Below are positions 51,401 through 63,400 of a DNA stretch of 64,000 nt, piece after piece. The stretch lies in assembly GCA_022818135.1 (NCBI GenBank), contig JAFMSR010000010.1:29383618-29447617 (forward strand), written 5' to 3'. How positions within the stretch are numbered: the stretch's first letter is position 1; each line of letters begins with the position of its first letter. Made by a program: the position numbers and the translations under genes. The stretch is from Saxidomus purpurata (Eukaryota; Mollusca; Bivalvia; Venerida; Veneridae). Under the pieces are notes generated by a model. The model was not told the DNA's origin, ran no database searches, and was given only the letters and a program-made list of their open reading frames with translations.

Positions 51401-54400
51401 TCAAACTTAATACACTGACAAAGCACATTGGTAGGAAGTGCAGTGCGTGCAAGAACAATAACTCTACCTTGCCTACTTTTAGAGTTATTCCCCTTTATCA
51501 GATTTACTTGTCCGGAGCATAACTCCAAAGTACATGAGGGATTTTCTTCAAACTTAATACACTGACATAGCACATTGGTAGGAAGTGCAGTGTGCAAGAA
51601 CAATAACTCTACCTTGCCTACTTTTAGAGTTATTCCCCTTTATCAGATTTACTTGTCCGGAGCATAACTCCAAAAAATTACTTGAGGGATTTTAAAATTC
51701 AATAAAACACCAACACAAACTAAAAAAACAGAAAAAAAAAATTGATAAAAAAAAAAAGTGCAAGAACAATAACTCTACTTTGCCTACTTTTAGAGTTATT
51801 CCCCTTTATCAGATTTACTTTAAAAGTTTTTTCAAAGCAAATGTCCAGAGCATAACTCCAATAGTTGGAGGGATTTTCTTCAAACTTAATACACTGACAT
51901 AGCACATTGGTAGGAAGTGCAGTGTGTAAGAACAATAACTCTACCTTGCCTACTTTTAGAGTTATTCCCCTTTATCAGATTTACTTGAAAAACTTTGTCT
52001 GGAGCATAACTCCAAAAGTACTTGAGGGATTTTCTTCAAACTTAATACACTGACATAGCACATTGGTAGGAAGTGCAGTGTGCAAGAACAATAACTCTAC
52101 CTTGTCTACTTTTAGTCATATAGAAAAATATCATACCTATACTGATAATGAACATTAATATAATTTTGCAAACCTTCTCTTCATTGCCTTATTCTTTTTC
52201 CACTTACTTGAAAACTGTATTCAGTATGACCATAACTATACGGCTTTTTAAGGATTTCCTCTCACCAAATAAAATGTACGAAAGTACAACCTTCAGGTAA
52301 CTTTTTCCTGGCGGGGGGATTAACCATGTGTAACATGGCTCTTGTTTATTTTATTAAATCACAAACCCTGATTACCATTTTGTATTTATTTGATTAAATT
52401 TCGTCTGGTGCGGCTACAGGTGTTCCTCGAGTTATCCCGGGTTCTCGAGTTATTGATGCTTGAGTTATCCATGGTGATTTCTGGTTAAACATATAGGTAA
52501 CATGGCCAGGACCTGACGGGAGTCCTCGAGTTATTGGGGTTCTCGGGTTATCGATGTTCGAGTTAACAAAGTTTTACTGTAACATCCATTCAAGCATTGT
52601 TTGAAGTTCCGATGCGCATTTATAAACCAAGAAGACTGTAGGCCAGAGTGATTTATGACTGAGCATTGGAATAACAAACAAATTTTATATAAGATGATAA
52701 GCATCGCTAAAAAGATATTTCTATTTCAATTCTAACATGACCACATAATCAATATCGGTACAATGGTGTATTTTCTTTTAAGACATTTACTGTACCTCAT
52801 GTGGCGCAGTATGACAAGGGGCTTTTCTTTATACTGTAGAAATGATCGTAAAAACATTCTTTCCTATAAGTTTATCCATACCTTTGACATTATACTCATT
52901 GTAGATTTTTGTGTTTACTAAAGCGTCTAACATTTACAGTAATTGTATCAAGACAGTATCAAGAGAAAAGTGACACAAATTTCAGATTGGTTCTCTTAAA
53001 TGTTCATTCCTCAGTACACAACCTGGTATGTCCAGCAGAATATTGCATCTTGTTACATTATTATAGATGTTGTGACATCACTACAAGAACTGTTACAGCA
53101 GACAAGATCTGTAGAGGAAACGGAGAAGCTCTATGGACAGAAAGATTACAAGAAAGTTGTGGAAATACTGGTGCAGAATTTTACTGCTGAAAAACAGCAG
53201 GTGATCACATAGAGGATAATTGTTGGTTTCGGTGTAAGATCATGTTATAATATCACCGAGTGGGCACCAAAAGTGATACTTTCACGAGTCGCAGAGCCAC
53301 GAGTGAAAATAACAGCTTTTGGTGTTCACAAGTGAAATTAATGTGATATTACACCAATTCCAACAATTTTTCTGTTTATTGTATGGTTAAAACTCTACTT
53401 TTATTGAGATTGTTTCTATAAAATATTGAAAATCACGGGAAATGTCATCAGAAAACAGCGCAAATGACGTCATTTAAACAACCTCATAGTCGCATGGTTT
53501 CCAGCATTAATTACGCTCAGTATACTTTTTGATGTAAATCCAGGTTAAAGATTGCAAAAACAGTGAAAATAAAAATGGTAATCCACTGTTTCAAAACTGT
53601 GGATTATCACTTTTATTTCACTGAGAAAACTCTATAATTCACTGGAAAACATTAAATAAAAAATTATTATATGATCTACATACTGTATAAAGCATTTTTT
53701 AGAAAGACTTGTTTTGTAATTTACAAAGTTGGGGAACAAGAATTGAATTAATAACCCCTAACTTTACAAACAAGGCAAAAAAACCCATTTTTTTTTTAAG
53801 AAAGTGTCCAAACACTTTTGTACTTTGGTTCGTAAATAAAAATGACCACCTCTTTGCATGAATATTTGGATTTTCAATGTTGAATATAAGAATTATATTT
53901 ACATTGTAGAAAATGAAGATGACATTTGACAGTACTGAAAGACAGGCGCAACTTGTCATGCTACAGGAGGCTCTGTTTAAAACAGATGATTTTAATGTAA
54001 GTTTGATGTATAGCTTTTATTTGATTGTTTTTTTTTTGCTAAGGTGTCACTTTTACAAATGTGAACATAGATTTTTTCTCCTCGGGGACAGTTGGAATGT
54101 TGCATTTTAGTGTTTTTGAATTTGTCATAGGTAGAGATTTGTGGGTAAAGATAGAGCTTTGCAGTTGCTCTTGTGTCAGCATTGCTATTGCTCAGCTACT
54201 CTGTCACTGTATACGCCAGACGTGCCAGTTTATGCCCTTAGAATTTCCGTTTACCAGCGTTCCTACTTTAGGACTTTGTCACAAGTTAGCAGAGACGTTC
54301 TCGGTACTAATGGAGAAACCTGGAAATTTGACAAGGCAGTTTTTGCCAAAAGATGATGAGAAATGACCAGTGATAGATGAGAGATGAAATGAAGCGGAGT

Positions 54401-57400
54401 GGAGAGTCCCAGCTTCTGTTCTTGCATCAAGTGCACTAACCACTGAGCTGTAGAGGACTGGCTCAAGTTGTAACTTGAAGAGTATTTAACTTTGCTGAAA
54501 TTCAACATAAAAATGTCAAGTACCAACTTTTGTTATATCAGAAAGGTAGTTTAACAAACAAATTTTCAAAAGAGGTTCGGAAGTGCAAACAATGGAGACT
54601 TACTGGATTTGTAACATTGAAAATCTAAGGAGTATTTAGCCTGTTGGTTGCACATTGTTCTATATTTATATTATATGTGTTTAACTTATAGAACTGTTTA
54701 TTATGGGGAGAGGAATCTTTCAATGAGTGTTACAAGATGTCCAGGCATGCGTGTAAATCAGAGGAAAAGTCCAGCTGGATCAAAACTATGATCAGTATAT
54801 TCTCATACATGCAGAGGTGAATATATTAGCAGTAGTAAATAATTGAAATAATTGTTTTATATACGTAATAATTGTTATTCAGACGTGGATCTGATTTTAA
54901 TATGATTATGACAACCTCTTTTTTAAAAACAGAGGTATTACTAGAGTCTGTCATGTTTGATCATGTAAATTTTGACTTTTTGTCAGTCAAAACTTATTGA
55001 GGCTATCTAACACACGAGTCTCTGTAGTGTAGTGGTAACAGTAGTCACTCAGTCATCCGAAGTACATATGTTTGATCCCCGGCAAGTCCATTGGTAAGAC
55101 ATCCAATGCTACATCCCAGCTTTAACTGGGTACCAGCAATCAAAATGAAAAGTAATAAGACAATAATTGTAGTATGGGACTTCGAAGACTAATATAAGTT
55201 TGAAAGAACTTGCTTTACAATGTAGCTAAAAGAAAGTAATATGAAAATAAAATATAACAAGATAACTGAATTTTTGAAGTCTTGTTTGAGTTCCTTAATT
55301 TTGAAAAGTCTGGTCTTTATATGGGTTCTGTGTTTTTGTCTGTCTTCTCAGAATTTATTTCCTGCGTAAAATTTGAAATAAACGTCCAGCAATGTGTAAA
55401 GGATAATTTTAAATTTTCTTAAACTGCTTGCATTACCTCCCTTGTTGACTTGCGAATTATATAATTTATTCAAGTTAACATTGTCGTACAGGGTATTTGG
55501 TAAAAGCATAACACTGTCAGAAGCAATGCCAGCGACGAAGATTGTCCGATTTTCCCAGAATCTGATCAAGTTGATAGATTTGAATATGTCGCTACCAGAA
55601 AGTGTGACTGAGATGTCAGTGGATACCGTTGTGCCATGGATATTGCTGTATCATGTGATCAAACAGTAAGTTATTATTTGTTTCTTGACTTGTTAGTTCA
55701 TTTTGTTTAATCATCGTGTGTTTACTATGAAAATGAAAATGCAGTGAATTATCCTTTGACTTTTATTCATTTGTATTGTATATATTGCAAGGTACATATT
55801 TCTTGCTAGATTTCAGACAAATTTCAAGGCATAGAGATTTAATAATGCAGTTTTAGTTGAATCATTTGTTACCAGTAAATATTGCTCTCATTTTCATAGT
55901 TTCTTTGTTGGCTGTAAATGATGATTTTACATTTTTAGGGAGGAAAACAAGAGAGAAGACTCTAAAGTGAAAGAGGACAGAATGGACGAAGAGCAAGAAG
56001 AAAACCTGTCCTCGTCGCATATGTTACTAAATATAGCTCATGATTATCTCGGGAGGTAAGGTCAAAGGTCACTGTAATACTGGCACAGGTTTAAATTGCT
56101 GTAACCTCGTTGAGTGAGGGTCAATTGTTCAAGCCCTGCTACCAACCATGTCTCGTAAGTGTGAGCAATTTCTGATGGAGGATAGGGTTCTAAGTACTGG
56201 TCCTTTCCAGGAATGATTGTTTTGAACGACTGCCCAACTGTGTAAACAAATGAGATATTTTGGAAATCGATGTAAAACCCTGAAAAACAAAAGTCATATT
56301 CGAGAAGTAAGATCATAGGTTGTTTGAAGCTGGATATGGGAGAAACATACAGATTCTCAACATCTTAACAGCAAAGAAAAATAATATTCCATATATTATT
56401 ACATGTATATAGTTAATTAATTTCGTAGTAGCAGTAAATTTGAAAACTGCCTATGCAGTTCTAGAATCAATAAAGATATAAAATCAACCAGATAGGTCAT
56501 ATTTACAGTCTAAAATTCTAGACATTTACATTATTGTTTATTTTTGGATGGTTTAGTCGCAGTTGGTGTACCAAGTCTGATGGTGCCCTGCTTCTGTTCT
56601 TTATGTCTGTACTGAAGAAGGAAATGAGTAGGGAACCAGTCTCCAAGTTTCAGGAGGAGTACCAGCAAGCATTTGAACAGTGTGTCTACTGTCTGTTTGG
56701 TCATCCAAACAAGAAAGGAAAGGCAAAACACTTGCAGGTAAGATGGTCAAAACAGCCACCACGTAATCTGTTTATAGTTTATACTGATTTATTTTAGCTC
56801 AATTATGAAGAAAGCTTGTAGATTATCGAGTCACCTCAATTTGCTCTTGGAAAACCCGTCGTGGCCCCAGTGGCCGAACCCACAACCTCCGGATGGGACT
56901 AGCCTCTGACATTAAACTATCCCTGTTTCTCTCTAGCATAGAGCTTATGCTCTTGAACTAGTACCAAAACTCCTGTGTAACTAAACTATTGTGTAATTGG
57001 GTTGTTGAACAGTGCTTATGTGTAACTGGGTTCTTGGACAGTGCTGATATGGTCTTGGACTTTGAAAATGCATAATTTTACTTGAGTGTTTGCATGATCA
57101 TTTCTGATTATTTTGTCTTAAAAAAAAGATACATTTTTGGTTGCTGTTCATGTTGCTCACGTAACAAATTAATGTGGTCCCGAGAAAGACTGTTTTGAAG
57201 TAAATGTTTTAAAAGTTATACCTTGTACTTATTTTGAATGAAATTTGTCTTTCATCAGAAATTTAAGATATTTGAAAACAGATTATTTGTTGTCGCAGAT
57301 TGATTTCAAAATGCTTCAGTTTAATTCTATACTAATTTATTTGATATCTGTTGCAAAACAAATTCTTACAACTTGTATTTATCACTCTCGAGACTCACTC

Positions 57401-60400
57401 CAGATGGAATCAACCTCGAAGTTAGGCAATGTGGAATTGACTGTGTCTTGCCTAAGGACACTACAATACTTGGGCACAGGTGGGGATTTTGAACCTTCGG
57501 AGCCCTCCGATCCTGAGGTGAACACGCTACCACTGCACCACCAAGGTGGCTCCACAGCTTCAGTCTTTTGACATGCATCTTTGAAATGGATAATTCATAA
57601 ATTTTCTCCTCGTTATACCACAGAAAACATGGAGAAGTCTTGACACATGAATTGTTGCATTTTTATTAAAGGATCACAATAGCAGTAACATCATCCTGAA
57701 GTGGGAACATGCAGTGGATGTATTTGATTATTTCAAGCCAAAAACATTGCCAGAATTTGATGGGTATAGATCAGAGACAATCAGTGCAGAGGTATGAAAA
57801 ACTCGAGAAATTTTATCTATTTTTGTAAAGGCTTGTTGTACAATTGGTGATTAACAGAAATAGATTGCTTGAAAAGGAAGGCAGAATGAAACTTGATGTT
57901 CTTTGTTGGGCAGAAGGTACGGTACACCCTGATCATGTATAACAAAGTAATACACTCTCACAAATGCAGTGAAAAAGCGAACTGGTTTTTATCACCTCGT
58001 ATAATCTTGACTATGAAGAAATCTTCAAGCTTAGAGGTCTTGGGCCATATTCCAGTAGCATCTTAAGTCAAATCTTAAGATTTTCCTTAAAATTAACAAT
58101 TTCCTTAAGAAGATAATTTAAAAACGCTAATGTGCATTGCAGCATGTTGAACATTTATTAAACTTTCTATGACCATTTTCCAGAATGATGATGAAATTAC
58201 ACAAACTCATTGACTTTTGAGAGAATTATAATAATTAAAGATTTGGGACTTAAGTTAAAATACTTAAGAAATCACTTAAGATGCTGCTACTGGAATATGA
58301 CCCCCTGGACTGGAGTTCTTCAAGGAGGTGTGACAGTGAGCTATGATGGGGTTTGAACTTACTGCTTATTGAGCAGGCAATACCTTAACCTGTACATCAT
58401 CGTGTCCGTCATACAGCCTATTGGAAATATAAATTGTTATTTTATTAGCTCACCTGGCACAAAGTGCCAGAGTGAGCTATTAGGATCGCATTCCGTCCGG
58501 CGTCCGTCGTACGTCGTACGTCCGTCCACCATTTCCTTCAAACGACATCTCCTCTGAAACCACTGGGCCAATGTTGATGAGACTTTTGCAGGGATGTTCC
58601 TTGCATGAAGCTCTATCAAAGTTGTTCAAAGAATTCCATTCCATGCAGAACTCTGGTTGCTATGGCAACAAATAGGAAAAACTTTAAAAATCTTCTTCTC
58701 TGAAACCACAAGGCCTAGAGCTTAGATATTTGGCATGTAGCATTGTCTAGTGGACCTCTACCAAGATTGTTCAAATTATGACCCCTGGGTCAAAATTGAC
58801 CCCGCAGGGGTGGGCACTTAGTTTTTGCATAGGAATATAAAGGAAAAACTTTAAAAATCTTCTTCTCTGAAACCACAAGGCCTAGAGCTAAGATATTTAG
58901 CATGTAGCATTGTCTAGTGGACCTCTACCAAGATTGTTCAAATTATGACCCCGGGTCAAACTTGACCCCGCACCGGGGTCACTTAGTTTTGTATAGGAAT
59001 ATATAGGAAAAACTTTTAAAAATCTTCTTCTCTGAAACCAAAAGGCCTGGAGCTAAGATATTTAGCATGTAGCATTGGCTAGTGGACCTCTACCAAGATT
59101 GTTCAAATTATGAGCCCCGGATCAAAATTGACCCCGCACAGGGGGTCACTTAGTTTTACATAGGCTAATGTAGGAAAAACTTAAAAAATCTTCTTCTCTG
59201 AAACCAAAAGGCCTAGAGCTTAGATATTTGGCATGTAGCATTGGCTAGTGAACCTCTTCAAAGATTGTTCAAATTATGACCCTCGGATCAAAATTGACCC
59301 CGCACCGGGGGTCACTTAGTTTTACATAGGCTTATATAGTAAAAACTTTTAAAAATCTTCTTCTTTGAAATCACAAGGCCTAGAGCTTAGATATTTGGCA
59401 TGTAGCATTGGCTAGTGGACCTCTACCAAGATTGTTCAAATTATGAGACCTGGGTCAAAATTGACCCCGCACCGGGGGTCACTTAGTTTTACATAGGCTT
59501 ATATAGTAAAAACTTTAAAAATCTTCTTCTTTGAAATCACAAGGCCTAGAGCTTAGATATTTGGCATGTAGCATTGGCTAGTGGACCTCTACCAAGATTG
59601 TTCAAATTATGAGACCTGGGTCAAAATTGACCCCTCACCGGGGGTCACTTAGTTTTACATAGGCTTATATAGGGAAAACTGTAAAAATCTTTTTCTCTGA
59701 AACCACAAGGCCTAGAGCTTAGATATTTGGCTGTAGCTTGCCTAGTAGACCTCTTCAAAGTTTGTTCAAATTATGCCCCTGGGGTCAAAATTGACCTTGC
59801 CGGGGCGGGGGGATCATTTGTTTTACAAAGCGTATATAGGAAAACTTATTTGGTATATAACATTATCTAGTGATCTTCCACCAGGCAAGTGGACTTGTAC
59901 CAAGGTGAGCGATATAGGGCCATCTTGGCCCTCTTGTTGATAGCATTGTTTTATTTACTGTATTATAAAACACGTTCCAGGTTGAGTTCTTGATGAAGAG
60001 AATAATTGCTCTCATACCAGACAGTAGTAAAAATATGGGTATGTGTTTATAGTGTGTACATTTATGACATCTTCATTTAATGTTGATATATGCCTTTCTT
60101 TCATATTCAAGTTGTTTCTTCAAGAAAAAGAGTTGCCAGAAAGCCTTTCTTATCTTTTGCAATATGATTGAAAAATAAAATACTGCGCTATGTTTCTAAT
60201 ACATGTATGTACTAATCAATTTAAAAGCAAAGTTAGGAATGATTTTGGTACAAATAAAGGTCATTTTTGTCAGTAAGACATCTTTCCTGATAAAATGAGA
60301 GCTACTTGTAAAGATGATCCTGGGACTTTAATGTGTTACCATGGTGATGCATTACCACTGGTATGCTTTTGTTTGACAAGTTTTTTAAACTGAATTGACA

Positions 60401-63400
60401 GGTTTATCTGTGGAGGAGATACAGAGCTATATAGAAGGAACAAACAGTAGTAAACCAGTAATACAAGATGGCAAACAAGTTACACTGTAAGTCCAATCAA
60501 ACTAGATAATCTAAATGGAAGTGTAGAATGTCTGTAATGCATTTGTAATTCATGGAAACTTGCCTTTCATATAGTAACGGAAGAAACATTCTTAGATGTT
60601 GATGAACTCCTATGTAGATTTCTGTTAATATATCATGCGTATGCAAACAGACATATCATAGGTATGCAAACAGACATATCATACGTATGCAAACAGACAT
60701 ATTATACATATGCAAACAGACATATCATATGTATGCAAACAGACATATCATATGTATGCAAACAGACATATCATATGTATGCAAACAGACATATCATACA
60801 CATGCAAACAGACATATCATATGTTTGCAAACACACATATCATACGTATGCAAACACACATATCAAACATATGCAAACACACATATCATATGTATGCAAA
60901 CACACATATCATATGTATGCAAACACACATATCATACGTATGCAAACAGACATATCATATGTATGCAAACACACATCATACATATGCATACAGACATATG
61001 ATATGTATGCAAACAGACATATCTTAGGTATGCAAACAGACAAAACTGTATCTTCTAAGGCTGGAGTTCGTTTCAAAAGAAAATTGATACATTGATGAGC
61101 ATATATGATGTGATGTGTAGTTTTATATCTAGTCAGTAACAAGGACAGAAAACAATTAGTTTTGGATGGGGCACTTCTTGTTTGTGCTTGAGGACTTCAA
61201 CATTTTAAAATCAGAAAATACCTATAGAATTGAAATATTTCTATAAATATATGATGCAAAAGCTTTATATAAGGACTCTCATTTTAAAAATGCTGAAAAA
61301 TGCTTCCTTAATTAGTTCTATACTTTTTGTTGTCTGAGGTACATTAAAGGGGCAGCATTTTCTATATTTATTGATTTAATAATTTCAGACCTGTTGTTGA
61401 TGCCGTGTATTACCTGCTAGCAGACTATTACCTAAAGAATAAAGAATCTGTGTAAGTTATGTATTTATAGTTGCTGATGTATGGTCAAATACTTGTACAG
61501 TCATATTTGCACCATGTTTATAGTTACTTTGATTGGAGAAACCTAACACATGCTCTTCCCTTGTTTTGGTAAGTTTTATGATAGAATTAAGTCATACTTG
61601 TGTATAAGTGGTTTCAAGATTTAAGCCAGCTGTTATCTCAATCAGGCTCATCTTTACATCTAGGAGAACTTTTAATTAAAACACCTATGTCAAAGACTCG
61701 GCTGCTTAAACTGGTACCCTGCTTGTGGCACTTTCCCTTTGACCGGCGCACCCATGCAGTGTGATCATGATCTACACTGTTCACTATTCAGTCGGTAAAT
61801 ATTAAGCCTAATGGTATAGTCCAAACTGTAAGATAGACAAGTTTGAAATTTAGCAGAGGTTGGTATGTCCTTTACAGGTTGCTTAACATACGTATGACCT
61901 CATGGTTTATATAATAAGACTTATATTGGAAGACATTTACCTCTTAATTCCAGCAAAGCCATCAGGTTCTACATGCTGGACCTGTGTATGAAACCCAATA
62001 GACTGGACTCTTGGGCCGGCATGGCTCAGGCGAGGATGATCCATTTGGATGCAAAACTGAATTCAGTGAGTATAGATTACATTTTGTACAGTAGTCATCA
62101 TGGTTTAATAGGCAAGGTACAGGAGGGAAAGGGTGGACAGATTTTGTCCTTGGTTTAAACTTAAAATAACATGGAAGCATATCCTCTAAGATGACATTTG
62201 ACCATGATCAAGATATGGTACTATAAATAGATGGCATTTAGGCCCCAAGTGAAAAGGAGTATGAAATAAAATAAAAGATACTAGAGAAAAATAAAAGACA
62301 AAAAATGATTGGAATGAAAACAGAATAAAAATGTGATGACAAGATAATTGATCCATGGCAAAATAAATGTGACATAAATTTTATAAGCTCATTTAAGCTA
62401 CAAACCAGCCAAAAGCCATTTATAACCATTATGTGTCAAGGTCATCTCTTTCTTTCCTGTTTACAGTGACCATAAAATGCAAAGCATTGCTTTTCATACT
62501 TCTGATGCAAATCATGTAAATGAAGGTACGTAACTGTTTTAAAATAGAATTTCAACTACATTGTATAACACAAGAGTCTTTGTTACTACAGGCTGAATTG
62601 AAGATGGATCAACCGGTCTACAAGAAATCCATAGCAGCACTACGTTGTTTTAAACGTGCAGTAGAAATAGATGATACAAACAGTAAATTGTGGATAGAAT
62701 ATGGAACGCTGGCGTACCAGTTACATTCTCATGCTTCCAGGCAGATCAAATGGGTAAGCAAGCATTGAGGGACATATATCAATATATAGCAACTTGTAAA
62801 CAATGGAAGCTGAGGCTCCCAAACAAGTCAGAAAACTTTACAGAAAAGTAACTTACTTTTACAGAAATTTATTTCCAAGTTTCTATGCAAATACAATATG
62901 GTTTGTAAATTCATGTTTTTACACACAAGAAAAAACGATAATGTAGCTTCATTATGTAAAAGTGATTTGAGAAAGTTACCATTAGTGTCACAGAAAATGC
63001 CTTGTGTGGAGGAAGTGAATATATATTTTAACACATAAAACTAGTTAAATATATATTTGAAATTGCTGTAATATTAAACGTCTGTAGTTTATGTCTGACA
63101 ATGTACATGTAGCTTTTCAATTTCTATTGGGTGTCGATGGTTTTTATCAGTCCTAAATTTAAAATTTAACCGTCTTTGTAGAAAAAATGGTTTGCAATGG
63201 ATGAAGAAACAGTTAAGATTGCTGTCGACAGCAAACGTGAGATGTTACAGACGGCAACAGATTGTTTCAGGATGGCTGCCGGTTGTGATCGAGACTGGTC
63301 GGAAGACGAGTGGCTACATAGTTACATGCTGGGAAAATGTTTAGAGAAACAAAATAAAGACATAAAGGATTCACTTGCCTATTATCAGAAGGTAAAAGTT

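Noticed and set aside
60664..61142. Long [19 protein letters not shown] frames
   Set aside because: They lie in the 23-bp minisatellite within CABIN1 intron 24, with all three frames open.
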